Shown: positions 17,521-26,706 of the stretch, in pieces | Layout of the letters: every line of letters begins with the position of its first letter | Numbering within the stretch: position 1 is the stretch's first letter | Assembly: GCF_046614695.1 (NCBI RefSeq) | Contig: NZ_JBKKHQ010000012.1 | Location: forward strand, 310,001 to 374,000 | Length of the DNA: 64,000 nucleotides | Reading direction: 5' to 3' | From: Pokkaliibacter sp046614695 | Lineage (GTDB): Bacteria; Pseudomonadota; Gammaproteobacteria; Pseudomonadales; Balneatricaceae | The notes under the pieces: model-generated | What the model was told of the DNA's origin: nothing | Database searches by the model: none | Seen by the model: the letters and a program-made list of their open reading frames with translations, nothing else | Program-made: the position numbers and the translations under genes

Positions 17521-17832
17521 ATGTACGCAGTTATCGTAAGCGGCGGCAAACAGTACCGGGTACAAGCCGGTGAAACTCTGAAACTCGAAAAACTGACTGC
17601 TGAAGTTGGTGCTAATATCGAGTTTGATAAAGTGCTGCTGGTTGCCAATGGCGACGACGTCAAAATCGGTGCTCCGGTTGTTGGCGGCGCTGTAGTTAGC
17701 GCTGAAGTCGTATCTCACGGTCGTGGCGAGAAGGTAACTTCTATCAAGTTCCGCCGCCGTAAGCATCACATGAAGCGCATCGGTCACCGTCAGTGGTTCA
17801 CTGAGGTGAAAATCACTGGCATCAACGCCTAA
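17521..17832 (+). CDS. rplU: 50S ribosomal protein L21
   Basis: A 103-residue L21 protein, starting MYAVIVSGGKQYRVQAGE and ending with the conserved RRRKHHMKRIGHRQWFTEVKITGI region, which contacts 23S rRNA. The ATG at 17521 is chosen because GGAG sits at the proper distance; the in-frame ATG at 17509 overlaps that site. It heads the L21-L27-Obg cluster. Confidence 0.97.
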   Translation: MYAVIVSGGKQYRVQAGETLKLEKLTAEVGANIEFDKVLLVANGDDVKIGAPVVGGAVVSAEVVSHGRGEKVTSIKFRRRKHHMKRIGHRQWFTEVKITGINA

Positions 17833-17857
17833 GCGCTGATTATCGGAGGATTGAAAT

Positions 17858-18115
17858 ATGGCTCACAAGAAGGCCGCTGGTAGTTCGCGTAACGGTCGCG
17901 ATTCCGAAAGTAAACGCCTTGGCGTCAAGCGCTTTGGTGGTCAGCTGGTAGACGCAGGCAACATCATTGTTCGTCAGCGTGGCACCCAGTTCCACCCAGG
18001 TGAGAACGTTGGTTGTGGTAAAGACTTTACTCTGTTCGCTAAGGCGGATGGTGTGGTCAAATTTGAAGTCAAGGGTCCTAAGAAACGTAAATACGTTTCT
18101 ATCGTGGCTGCTTGA
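17858..18115 (+). CDS. rpmA: 50S ribosomal protein L27
   Basis: An 85-residue L27, beginning MAHKKAAGSSRNGRDSESK, whose N-terminal tail reaches the peptidyl transferase centre. No cleavable N-terminal extension of the Firmicutes type is present. It lies 25 bases after rplU, preceded by GGAGG, and is followed by a terminator. Confidence 0.98.
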   Translation: MAHKKAAGSSRNGRDSESKRLGVKRFGGQLVDAGNIIVRQRGTQFHPGENVGCGKDFTLFAKADGVVKFEVKGPKKRKYVSIVAA

Positions 18116-18134
18116 TAGCCCGCTCTGCGGACGG

Positions 18135-18168
18135 AAAAAAGCTCTGCCATTGGCGGGGCTTTTTTTTT
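18135..18168 (+). terminator. Intrinsic terminator after rpmA
   Basis: AGCTCTGCC pairs with GGCGGGGCT (two G-U pairs) around ATT, followed by nine T residues. It separates the ribosomal genes from obgE, which lies 38 bases further on, so partial read-through into obgE is likely. Confidence 0.85.
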
Positions 18169-18205
18169 CTTCGCATAAGCGGTGGGTTACTGATAGAGGT
18201 GAGAC

Positions 18206-19402
18206 ATGAAATTCGTAGATGAAGCCAGCATCGTCGTCGAGGCCGGAAAGGGCGGTAATGGCTGTATGAGCTTTCGTCGGGAGAAGTTTATTCCCAACGG
18301 TGGTCCTGATGGGGGTGATGGTGGTCATGGTGGGTCAGTCTGGATGGAGGCTGATGACAACCTGAACACGCTGGTGGATTTTCGTTTTGTGCGTCAGTAC
18401 AAGGCGGAGAATGGTCAACCTGGTCAGGGTAAGGATTGTACAGGTAAGGCGGGTGATGACCTGGTAATCAGGGTGCCTGTGGGGACTTCGATTATTGATG
18501 AGGACACTGAAGAGGTGCTGGGTGACCTGGTGCGTCATGGTGACCGTATCAAGGTGGTTCAGGGTGGTTATCGCGGGCTGGGTAATGCTCGCTTCAAGTC
18601 CAGTGTGAATCAGGCTCCGCGTCAGACAACTAATGGCACGCCGGGTGAGAGTCGTAACGTCAAGCTGGAGCTTAAAGTGCTCGCGGACGTTGGTTTGCTA
18701 GGGTTGCCCAATGCGGGTAAGTCGACCTTTATTCGCTCTGTGTCTGCTGCTAAGCCGAAAGTGGCTGACTATCCCTTTACCACGCTGGTACCGAATCTGG
18801 GTGTGGTTCGTATTCAGAAACATCGCAGTTTCGTTATTGCTGATATTCCTGGCTTGATCGAAGGGGCTTCAGAGGGGGCGGGTCTTGGTATTCGCTTTCT
18901 TAAGCATCTGGCGCGTACCCGTTTGCTTTTGCATATCGTGGACATGGCGCCCTGGGATGAGCAGACTCCGGCTGAGGCTGCGCAGGTTATTGTCAGTGAG
19001 CTCGGAAAGTTTAGCCCGACACTGGCTCAGCGTGAGCGCTGGTTGGTGTTGAATAAGCTCGATATGGTGCCTGCTGAAGAGCGTGATGAGCGCTGTCGTG
19101 CCGTCGTTGAGGCGCTTGATTGGCAGGGCCCTGTCTATCGTATTTCGGCGGTGAATGCAGACGGAACTTCGCCGCTCACTCATGACATTATGAGTTGGAT
19201 TGACGAGCAGAATCTGCTGGAGGATGAGCAGCCTGAGCTGGTTCAGCAGCGAGCAGAAGAGCGAGTTCAGGTTGAAAGCGAAGCGCGTCAGCGCATTGAT
19301 GCTCTGCGCCGTAAGCGTAAGCAGGATGTGGTTGATGATGACTTCGATGATGATGACTTCGATGATGATGATTACGACGTCGAAGTGGAGTATGTGCGTT
19401 AA
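18206..19402 (+). CDS. obgE: GTPase ObgE/CgtA
   Basis: An essential GTPase acting in 50S subunit assembly and stress response. The 398-residue protein has the Gly-rich Obg fold in residues 1-158 (FVDEASIVVEAGKGGNGC), then the G domain with GLPNAGKSTF, DIPGLIEGA and NKLD. The C-terminal tail is strongly acidic, with repeats of DDDF/DDDY before a final EVEYVR, encoded by near-identical GAT-rich units. Ten bases separate it from proB, so the two are co-transcribed. Confidence 0.96.
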   Translation: MKFVDEASIVVEAGKGGNGCMSFRREKFIPNGGPDGGDGGHGGSVWMEADDNLNTLVDFRFVRQYKAENGQPGQGKDCTGKAGDDLVIRVPVGTSIIDEDTEEVLGDLVRHGDRIKVVQGGYRGLGNARFKSSVNQAPRQTTNGTPGESRNVKLELKVLADVGLLGLPNAGKSTFIRSVSAAKPKVADYPFTTLVPNLGVVRIQKHRSFVIADIPGLIEGASEGAGLGIRFLKHLARTRLLLHIVDMAPWDEQTPAEAAQVIVSELGKFSPTLAQRERWLVLNKLDMVPAEERDERCRAVVEALDWQGPVYRISAVNADGTSPLTHDIMSWIDEQNLLEDEQPELVQQRAEERVQVESEARQRIDALRRKRKQDVVDDDFDDDDFDDDDYDVEVEYVR

Positions 19403-19411
19403 GGAGTCATA

Positions 19412-20533
19412 GTGGATAAGCGCGGTAAGCTCGCCCGGTCTAAGCGTTGGGTGGTCAAGATCGGTAGCTCTTTATTGACGAATGATGGTCGTGGCCTTGA
19501 TGAGGTGGCGATTAATGGCTGGGTTGATCAGCTGGCAGCGTTAAAGAAAGAAGGTATCGAAGTGGTGCTGGTGTCGTCCGGCGCTGTTGCGGCTGGAATG
19601 AGTCGCCTTGGTCTCAAGGAGCGACCGCGTGAGCTTTTCCAGCTTCAGGCTGCGGCTGCTGTAGGGCAGATGGGCTTGGTGCAGGTGTGGGAGTCCAGCT
19701 TTGCGCGCCATGGTTTGCATACTGCTCAGGTATTGATGACTCATGATGACTTATCCCATCGTACTCGCTATCTCAATGCGCGCAGTACGCTGCGTGGTCT
19801 TGTTGATTGGGGTGTGGTGCCGGTAGTGAATGAGAATGACACTGTTATCACCAGTGAGATTGCCTTTGGGGATAATGATACGCTCGGAGCGCTGGTTGCT
19901 AACCTGATCGTGGCTGATGTGCTCATTATTTTGACGGATCAGAAGGGGTTGTTTACTGCTGATCCGCGCAAGGATCCCTCGGCAACGCTGATTAGTGAGG
20001 CGATGGCGGGTGATGAAAGTCTTGAGATGATTGCTGGTGGCGGTGGTCGCCTTGGGCGTGGTGGTATGTTGACCAAGGTGCGTGCTGCGAAGGTGGCGGC
20101 TCGTTCCGGAGCGGCCACGGTGATTGTTAGCGGGCGAGAGTCGGATGTTTTGCTTCGTTTACGCAAGGGTGAAGGTTTGGGGACAATGCTGGTCTCTGAT
20201 CAGTCTCCACAGGCGGCTCGAAAGCAGTGGTTGGCGGGTCATCTTCAAGCGCGTGGCAAGCTTGTCTTGGATCCGGGAGCGGTGGTTGCCCTTCGTAATG
20301 ATGGCGTGAGTCTCTTGCCTGTTGGGGTTAAGGCGGTGGATGGCGACTTCTCGCGGGGGGAGATGGTTCTCTGTGTTAATGAGCAGGGAGATGTCGTGGC
20401 GCGAGGGTTGGTGGGTTATTCTGCCGATGAGGCAAGGCAGATTATTGGTCATTCGACGCGGGAGATTCTGGATGTGTTGGGCTACAGTGCGGAGCCTGAG
20501 TTAGTGCATCGGGATAATCTTGTATTGGCTTAG
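19412..20533 (+). CDS. proB: Glutamate 5-kinase
   Basis: Catalyses the first, proline-feedback-inhibited step of proline synthesis. The 373-residue protein has the amino-acid kinase domain (WVVKIGSSLLTNDGRGL, VSSGAVAAGM, NENDTV, GDNDTLGA, GGGGRLGRGGMLTK) and a C-terminal PUA domain from about residue 280. GTG start with AAGGAG upstream. proA is not adjacent. A textbook terminator follows. Confidence 0.95.
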   Translation: MDKRGKLARSKRWVVKIGSSLLTNDGRGLDEVAINGWVDQLAALKKEGIEVVLVSSGAVAAGMSRLGLKERPRELFQLQAAAAVGQMGLVQVWESSFARHGLHTAQVLMTHDDLSHRTRYLNARSTLRGLVDWGVVPVVNENDTVITSEIAFGDNDTLGALVANLIVADVLIILTDQKGLFTADPRKDPSATLISEAMAGDESLEMIAGGGGRLGRGGMLTKVRAAKVAARSGAATVIVSGRESDVLLRLRKGEGLGTMLVSDQSPQAARKQWLAGHLQARGKLVLDPGAVVALRNDGVSLLPVGVKAVDGDFSRGEMVLCVNEQGDVVARGLVGYSADEARQIIGHSTREILDVLGYSAEPELVHRDNLVLA

Positions 20534-20551
20534 TTTGTTGCGTGGTATATG

Positions 20552-20581
20552 AAAAAAGCCCGATAGAAATCGGGCTTTTTT
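20552..20581. terminator. Intrinsic terminator after proB
   Basis: AAAAAAGCCCGAT pairs perfectly with ATCGGGCTTTTTT around AGAA. The symmetrical A and T runs let it also act for the opposing rpsT transcript. Confidence 0.92.
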
Positions 20582-20617
20582 GTGTCTGGCGTTATGCAAG
20601 TTGCTTTTGCCAGAAAC

Positions 20618-20645
20618 AATAAAACCGGCATTAGCCGGTTTTATT
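20618..20645. terminator. Intrinsic terminator after rpsT
   Basis: AATAAAACCGGC pairs perfectly with GCCGGTTTTATT around ATTA. On the minus strand it lies directly after the rpsT stop and ends in a T run. Confidence 0.88.
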
Positions 20646-20671
20646 ACGAGATCTTAATGCTTGATCAGAAC

Positions 20672-20944
20672 TTAGGCTGCTACAGCCAGGTTCTTGATTG
20701 CTGCATTCAGACGGCTCTTATGACGTGCAGCTTTGTTCTTGTGGAACAGGCCTTTGTCAGCAGCGCGATCCAGAACGGGGATAGCAACCTGATAGGCGGC
20801 TTTGGCGCCTTCGGTGTCGCCCGCTTCGATAGCTTTGGTTACTTTCTTCAGATAGGTGCGTGCCATGGAGCGCATGCTAGCGTTGTGCTGACGATGCTTC
20901 TCGGCCTGACGTGCACGCTTTTTAGATCCTGCGGAATTTGCCAC
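20672..20944 (-). CDS. rpsT: 30S ribosomal protein S20
   Basis: A 90-residue, Lys/Arg/Ala-rich three-helix protein starting MANSAGSKKRARQAEKHRQHNASMRSM, with a His-Lys-Asn-Lys-Ala segment near the end, as in S20. It binds 16S rRNA near the 5' domain. It is divergent from murJ, the same arrangement as in E. coli and Pseudomonas. The start is ATG; S20 in E. coli uses UUG for autoregulation, and that feature is absent here. Confidence 0.97.
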   Translation of the reverse strand: MANSAGSKKRARQAEKHRQHNASMRSMARTYLKKVTKAIEAGDTEGAKAAYQVAIPVLDRAADKGLFHKNKAARHKSRLNAAIKNLAVAA

Positions 20945-21167
20945 AATCCGGCTCCTCGAGAATTCAAGAAAAGGGTGTATTTATGCCAATTTGAAGGCCC
21001 GAAATTATCCTTGGTGACTGTTTAGAAGTCAACCACTTTCGGGCTCATTTTTCTTTGTGTGTCAGACATCCTATTTATTTCGCGTTGGCGTATGATGCCT
21101 GTCGTGTCGTCCGGGGCTTAGCTCCGTCAGGACGGTGACGATAATACAGGGTTTTTTGAAGGTTGCT

Positions 21168-22739
21168 ATGGGAAAAGCAGAGTCTGGCACTAAAGAGGCG
21201 AAAGTTGTTGGGTTGTTACGCAGCAGTGCCGTCGTCAGCGTAATGACATTACTGTCCCGAGTAATGGGGCTTATCAGGGATATTGTCATTGCCAGTGCTT
21301 TTGGTGCCGGAGCGGGTGCTGATGCGTTTTTTGTTGCCTTCAAAATTCCCAACTTCTTACGCCGCCTCTTTGCTGAAGGTGCATTTAATCAGGCTTTTGT
21401 TCCTGTGCTTGCGGACTATCAGACCAACGCGACCAAAGAAGAGGTTAAGCGCCTTATCAATGCTGTTTCAGGTGTTCTGGGTGTCTCTTTGCTGGTGGTT
21501 ACGTTGTTTGCCATAGGAGGTGCTCGTTTTGTGGCTTGGGTGTTTGCTCCGGGTTTTCATGCTGAGCCAGACAAGTTTGATCTCGCGGTCAGTATGCTGC
21601 GAATTACCTTTCCGTATTTATTACTTATTTCTCTGACGGCCTTCGCGGGCAGTATTCTTAATGCCTATAAACGTTTTGCAGTGCCTGCGTTTACGCCAAT
21701 TTGGTTAAATCTGGTGATGATAGCCACTGCCTTATGGCTGGCTCCGCGTTTGAATGAGCCTGTCATGGCTCTGGCATGGGGGGTGTTGGTCGCAGGTATT
21801 GTGCAATTCACTTTCCAGATGCCGTTTCTTTATCGTCTGGGTCTGTTGCCTGTGCCTGTTGTTGATTTTAAACACAGCGGTGTTATCAAAATCCTGCGGC
21901 TAATGCTCCCGGCGCTTTTTGGTGTCTCGGTGAGTCAGATTAATCTGCTGCTGGATACGGTGCTGGCTTCTTTTCTGCAAACAGGCAGTGTGTCCTGGCT
22001 TTATTATTCGGACCGGTTGTCCGAACTGCCTTTAGGTGTTTTTGGTATTGCCATTGCTACGGTGATTCTGCCGAGCCTCTCTCGCCATCATGCTGGCAAG
22101 TCAGCGGAGCAATTCTCACGAACGCTGGACTGGGCGATCTTTATGGTGCTGCTGATTGGTATTCCGGCAGCGCTGGCTTTGGGGATGCTGGCAGAGCCTC
22201 TGCTTATTACTCTATTCCATTACGGTGCGCTGACCGAGCATGACATTGCTATGAGTGCGCAGAGTCTTCGCGCTTATAGCGTCGGGCTGCTGGCCTTCAT
22301 GCTGATTAAGGTGTTGGCACCAGGATTTTATGCCCGGCAGGATACGAAAACGCCGGTGAAGATTGGCATGGTGGCAATGATTTCTAATATGGTGCTTAAT
22401 CTGCTGTTGATTGGGCCTATGGCTCATGCAGGATTGGCCTTGGCAACTTCCATATCTGCGTTTCTTAATGCAGGTTTGCTTGCCTGGGGGTTGAAGAAGG
22501 CTGGTGTGCTTCATCGTCATGAGGGCTGGTTTAAGCGCGGCTTTATGCTGTTGATGGCGAATGTAGCGCTAATAGCATTTTTGTATTTCCTTGTTCCTGC
22601 TGAAAACAACTGGTTTGGCTGGTCTACAGTGCAGCGAATTTGGCATATGGCTTTGATTATCGTGGTAGCGGTTGTTCTCTATCTGGTAGTGGTTTTTGCG
22701 TCGGGATTGCGGGTACGGCATCTTCGAGCCTCAGCCTAG
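21168..22739 (+). CDS. murJ: Lipid II flippase MurJ
   Basis: Moves lipid II across the inner membrane for peptidoglycan synthesis. The 523-residue MOP-superfamily protein has about 14 hydrophobic segments. Signature stretches are TLLSRVMGLIRDIVIASAFG, DAFFVAFKIPNFLRRLFAEG and the conserved YYSDRLSELPLGVFGIAIAT region, with Arg and Asp residues lining the cavity. The ATG at 21168 follows GAAGG; an upstream in-frame start at 21135 is less likely. First gene of the murJ-ribF-ileS-lspA-fkpB run. Confidence 0.95.
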   Translation: MGKAESGTKEAKVVGLLRSSAVVSVMTLLSRVMGLIRDIVIASAFGAGAGADAFFVAFKIPNFLRRLFAEGAFNQAFVPVLADYQTNATKEEVKRLINAVSGVLGVSLLVVTLFAIGGARFVAWVFAPGFHAEPDKFDLAVSMLRITFPYLLLISLTAFAGSILNAYKRFAVPAFTPIWLNLVMIATALWLAPRLNEPVMALAWGVLVAGIVQFTFQMPFLYRLGLLPVPVVDFKHSGVIKILRLMLPALFGVSVSQINLLLDTVLASFLQTGSVSWLYYSDRLSELPLGVFGIAIATVILPSLSRHHAGKSAEQFSRTLDWAIFMVLLIGIPAALALGMLAEPLLITLFHYGALTEHDIAMSAQSLRAYSVGLLAFMLIKVLAPGFYARQDTKTPVKIGMVAMISNMVLNLLLIGPMAHAGLALATSISAFLNAGLLAWGLKKAGVLHRHEGWFKRGFMLLMANVALIAFLYFLVPAENNWFGWSTVQRIWHMALIIVVAVVLYLVVVFASGLRVRHLRASA

Positions 22740-22765
22740 TCATGGTTTGCTGTGTCAAGCTGCTA

Positions 22766-22771
22766 TATAAT
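22766..22771 (+). promoter_or_regulatory. -10 box of a ribF-ileS promoter
   Basis: A perfect TATAAT lies 27 bases after the murJ stop and 38 bases before the ribF ATG. The -35 is poor. Transcription from it would begin near 22778, downstream of a GTG at 22774 that could otherwise extend ribF, supporting the ATG at 22810. Confidence 0.45.
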
Positions 22772-22809
22772 GCGTGGCTTTGCAGAACTGGGTGGTAGTT
22801 CCTCACACA

Positions 22810-23748
22810 ATGGAGTTAATCCGCGGCTTACATAATTTGTCTGATCGCTTTCGTGGATGTGCTGCGACAATCGGTAATTTCGATGGCGTTCATCTCGGGC
22901 ATCAGCAGGTATTGGCGCATGTTAAGGCGGCGGCAAGCCGGTTGCATGTTCCATCGCTGGTTATTGTGTTTGAACCACAGCCAAGAGAGTTTTTTGCTCC
23001 AGAGACTGCACCTGCTCGTCTGAGCCGCCTGCGAGATAAAGTCCGTTATCTGGACTCTGCAGGTATGGATGCGATTTTATGTCTGCCTTTTAATCCTCGT
23101 TTACAAGCATTACCTGCATTAGCCTTTGTAAATGCGGTATTACTGGAAGGGTTGTCGGTCAGGCACTTCGTTGTTGGTGACGACTTCCGTTTTGGTTGTG
23201 ATCGCGCGGGTGACTTTTCACTTCTCAAGCAGGTTGGCGATTCTCGCGGCTTCGAGGTGGTTAGTACCGATACTTTCACTCAGTCGGCTGCTCGCGTAAG
23301 TAGCTCCAGAATTCGAGAACTGCTTGCCTTGGGTGAGTTGGGTGAGGCCGCTCGCTTACTGGGGCGGGATTACAGTATCAGTGGGCGTGTCGAATATGGC
23401 CGCCAGCTGGGAAGAACCATTGGCGTGCCAACTGCGAATGTTGGGCTCAAAGGCAAAAAGCCTGCCTTGGTTGGCGTATATGCTGTTGAAGCTGACATCA
23501 ACGGGGAGTGGGTGCAGGGCGTTGCCAACATTGGTACGCGTCCTACCGTGAATGGTCAGCATGCCTCTCTCGAAGTTCATTTGCTGGATTACACCGGCAA
23601 CCTGTATGGGCGTCACATTAATGTTGTGTTTCGCCACTTTTTGCGTTCAGAGCAGCGATTTGATGGTCTGGATGCCCTGAAAACACAGATTTCACTGGAT
23701 ATCGCTCAAGCCCGTTCTTGGTTTGAGTGCCATGGAAGCACGAAATAG
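22810..23748 (+). CDS. ribF: Bifunctional riboflavin kinase / FAD synthetase
   Basis: Phosphorylates riboflavin to FMN and adenylates it to FAD. The N-terminal nucleotidyltransferase domain has ATIGNFDGVHLGHQQVL and SSSRIRELL; the C-terminal riboflavin kinase domain has GRTIGVPTANV, GVANIGTRPTV and EVHLLDY. The 312-residue length matches E. coli (313). Start at 22810 reads MELIRGLHNL, like the E. coli MKLIRGIHNL; a longer GTG start at 22774 is rejected because it lies upstream of the likely transcription start. Confidence 0.95.
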   Translation: MELIRGLHNLSDRFRGCAATIGNFDGVHLGHQQVLAHVKAAASRLHVPSLVIVFEPQPREFFAPETAPARLSRLRDKVRYLDSAGMDAILCLPFNPRLQALPALAFVNAVLLEGLSVRHFVVGDDFRFGCDRAGDFSLLKQVGDSRGFEVVSTDTFTQSAARVSSSRIRELLALGELGEAARLLGRDYSISGRVEYGRQLGRTIGVPTANVGLKGKKPALVGVYAVEADINGEWVQGVANIGTRPTVNGQHASLEVHLLDYTGNLYGRHINVVFRHFLRSEQRFDGLDALKTQISLDIAQARSWFECHGSTK

Positions 23749-23773
23749 ACTTTCAGCCTGAGTAAAATGCCCA

Positions 23774-26602
23774 ATGACTGACTATAAAAGCACACTGAAT
23801 CTTCCGGAAACCAAGTTTCCGATGAAAGCAGGCCTGGCTCAGCGTGAGCCTGAAATGCTGGAGCGCTGGCAGACGATTGATCTGTACGGCAAGATTCGTG
23901 CGATTAGCGAAGGTCGTGACCGTTTTATTCTGCATGATGGCCCTCCTTATGCGAACGGTAATATTCATATCGGGCATGCGGTCAATAAGATCCTGAAGGA
24001 TATGATTATCAAGTCCCGGACCATGATGGGGTTTGATGCTCCTTATGTGCCTGGCTGGGATTGTCATGGGTTGCCGATTGAGCACAAGGTTGAAACTACT
24101 CATGGCAAGCATTTGGCCGCTGATAAGGCGCGTGAGCTTTGCCGTGAATACGCTTCCGAGCAGATCGAAGGTCAGAAAAAAGATTTCATTCGTCTGGGAG
24201 TTTTTGGCGAATGGGAACGTCCCTACAAAACCATGGATTTCTCCAACGAGGCCAATGAGATTCGTGCGCTATCTCGTATCGTAGATAACGGGATGGTCTT
24301 CAAAGGCCTAAAGCCGGTTAACTGGTGTTTTGACTGTGGGTCTGCTCTGGCTGAGGCTGAGGTTGAGTACGCGGACAAGAAGTCGACCACTATCGACGTT
24401 GGTTTCGTTTGCGCTGAGCCGGAGAAGCTGGAGGCTGCTTTTGGTGTATCCCTGGACAAGCCGGTTCAGGTGGTTATCTGGACAACTACGCCCTGGACCA
24501 TTCCTGCCAACCAGGCGCTGAATGCGCATCCTGAACACAGCTACTCGCTGGTGGATGTGGGCGAAAAATATCTGCTGCTGGCAACGGCGCTGATTGAAAG
24601 CTGCCTTGAGCGGTACAGTCTTGAGGGGCAGGCTGTGGCCAGCTGTAAGGGTGAGGCGCTGGAGCTGATCAAATTCAGCCATCCTTTCTATGATCGTCAA
24701 TCGCCGATGTATCTGGCTGATTATGTTGAGGTGGATGCGGGTACCGGTATTGTTCACTCTGCGCCGGCCTATGGCGAGGATGACTTCCATTCCTGTAAGC
24801 GTTACGGCATGACTAATGATGACATCCTTAATCCGGTACAGGGGAATGGGGTGTATGTTGAGTCGTTACCTTTCTTTGGCGGAATGATGATCTGGAAAGC
24901 GAATCCAGTGATCGTTGAAAAGCTGCAGGAAGTGGGTGCGCTACTGGCGCATAAAACTATTACGCACAGTTACATGCATTGTTGGCGTCATAAGTCTCCC
25001 GTGATCTACCGTGCAACGGCACAGTGGTTTATCGGTATGGATAAGGACTCAACAGAGGGGGATACCCTTCGTGAGCGCGCGCTGTCCGCTATTGAACAAA
25101 CTCAGTTTGTGCCTTCCTGGGGTAAGCCCCGCCTGCAAAGCATGATTGCCAATCGTCCGGACTGGTGTATTTCCCGTCAGCGAAATTGGGGTGTGCCTAT
25201 TCCATTTTTCCTGCATAAGGAAACGGGCGAGCTTCATCCTCGCACTACGGAGTTGATGGAGCTGGTTGCGCAGCGTGTGGAAAAAGAGGGTATTGAGGGC
25301 TGGTTTAAGCTGGAGGCGCAAGAGCTTCTGGGTGAAGAGGCTGCTCAGTACGACAAGATTTCCGATACTCTGGATGTCTGGTTCGACTCAGGGACTACTC
25401 ACTGGCATGTGCTGCGGGGCTCGCACCCGCTGGGTCATGATCAGGGGCCACGCGCAGACCTGTATCTGGAAGGGTCGGATCAGCATCGTGGCTGGTTCCA
25501 TTCCTCATTGCTGACTGGGTGTGCTATTGATGGTCACGCTCCTTATAAAGCGCTGTTGACCCATGGTTTTACCGTGGATCAGGATGGCCGCAAGATGTCT
25601 AAATCTCTGGGGAATACGGTATCTCCTCAGGATGTAATGAATAAGTATGGTGCGGATATTCTGCGCTTGTGGGTGTCTGCAACTGACTACAGCGGTGACA
25701 TGGCGGTGTCTGAGGAGATTCTGAAGCGTACCGCTGACTCCTATCGTCGTATCCGTAACACGGCGCGTTTCCTGCTGGCTAACCTGGCTGGTTTTGAGCC
25801 TGATCAGCATCTGGTTGACTCTGAGTCCATGCTGGCGCTGGACCGTTGGGTGGTGGATCGTGCTGCTCAGCTGCAGGATGAAGTGCATCAGGCCTATGAG
25901 CAGTATCAGTTCCTGAACATTTACCAAAAAGTGCATCACTTCTGCTCGCTGGATCTGGGCTCCTTTTATCTGGATATCATTAAGGATCGCCAGTACACCA
26001 CGCAGGCGGACTCGTTGGCGCGTCGCTCTGCCCAGACTGCTTTGTTCCATATTGCAGAAGCGCTAGTGCGTTGGGTTGCTCCTATCCTGAGCTTCACAGC
26101 AGAGGAAATCTGGCAGCTAATGCCTGGTCAGCGTGGCGAGTCTGTGCATCTTGAAAGCTGGTATCAGGGGCTCTTCCGCTTAAGTGAGCAGGATACTATT
26201 ACTCCTGCTCAGTGGGAGCTGATTCTTGAGGCCAAGCAGGCGGTCAACAAAGAGCTGGAAAATGCCCGTAATCAAGGGCTGATCAAGAATGGTTTGTCTG
26301 CTGAGGTGGCGCTGTTCTGTGAGGGTGATTTGTTGCAGGCGCTGTCAGTACTGGGGTCTGAACTGCGCTTTGTCACTCTGACGTCAGAGGCGAGCGTTGC
26401 TGAGCTTGCTTCGGCTCCCGCCGAAGCGGTTCAAAGTGAGCTAAAAGGTCTCAAAGTAGAAGTTCATGCTTCTGAGTACGCAAAATGCGGCCGCTGCTGG
26501 CACCATCGTCCTGATGTTGGTCAGCATGCCGGGCATGATGATCTCTGTGGTCGTTGTGTTGAAAACGTAGATGGCCAAGGTGAAGTCCGTCAGTTTGCCT
26601 GA
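23774..26602 (+). CDS. ileS: Isoleucyl-tRNA synthetase
   Basis: Charges tRNA-Ile. The 942-residue class I synthetase has the HIGH motif in GNIHIGHAVNKILKD near residue 60, the editing domain (CP1) with WTTTPWTIPANQ, and KMSKS in GRKMSKSLGNTVSPQD near residue 610. The C-terminal zinc ribbon retains its Cys pairs (KCGRCWHH and LCGRCVENV). It belongs to the eubacterial IleS1 type, as in E. coli. A hairpin with a short T tract lies just after the stop. Confidence 0.97.
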   Translation: MTDYKSTLNLPETKFPMKAGLAQREPEMLERWQTIDLYGKIRAISEGRDRFILHDGPPYANGNIHIGHAVNKILKDMIIKSRTMMGFDAPYVPGWDCHGLPIEHKVETTHGKHLAADKARELCREYASEQIEGQKKDFIRLGVFGEWERPYKTMDFSNEANEIRALSRIVDNGMVFKGLKPVNWCFDCGSALAEAEVEYADKKSTTIDVGFVCAEPEKLEAAFGVSLDKPVQVVIWTTTPWTIPANQALNAHPEHSYSLVDVGEKYLLLATALIESCLERYSLEGQAVASCKGEALELIKFSHPFYDRQSPMYLADYVEVDAGTGIVHSAPAYGEDDFHSCKRYGMTNDDILNPVQGNGVYVESLPFFGGMMIWKANPVIVEKLQEVGALLAHKTITHSYMHCWRHKSPVIYRATAQWFIGMDKDSTEGDTLRERALSAIEQTQFVPSWGKPRLQSMIANRPDWCISRQRNWGVPIPFFLHKETGELHPRTTELMELVAQRVEKEGIEGWFKLEAQELLGEEAAQYDKISDTLDVWFDSGTTHWHVLRGSHPLGHDQGPRADLYLEGSDQHRGWFHSSLLTGCAIDGHAPYKALLTHGFTVDQDGRKMSKSLGNTVSPQDVMNKYGADILRLWVSATDYSGDMAVSEEILKRTADSYRRIRNTARFLLANLAGFEPDQHLVDSESMLALDRWVVDRAAQLQDEVHQAYEQYQFLNIYQKVHHFCSLDLGSFYLDIIKDRQYTTQADSLARRSAQTALFHIAEALVRWVAPILSFTAEEIWQLMPGQRGESVHLESWYQGLFRLSEQDTITPAQWELILEAKQAVNKELENARNQGLIKNGLSAEVALFCEGDLLQALSVLGSELRFVTLTSEASVAELASAPAEAVQSELKGLKVEVHASEYAKCGRCWHHRPDVGQHAGHDDLCGRCVENVDGQGEVRQFA

Positions 26603-26623
26603 TGGTGTTCAGTGAGCAATATG

Positions 26624-26650
26624 ACAAAAGCGCCTTAGGGCGCTTTTGTT
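26624..26650 (+). terminator. Internal terminator or attenuator between ileS and lspA
   Basis: ACAAAAGCGCC pairs with GGCGCTTTTGT around a short loop, and a few T residues follow. It stands between two genes of one operon, so it probably reduces rather than ends transcription into lspA. Confidence 0.6.
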
Positions 26651-26706
26651 TAGAGGGCTTTATACCGAAGCCCGGTTATAGGATCTGGATAGATGAGAGC
26701 TTTCTG

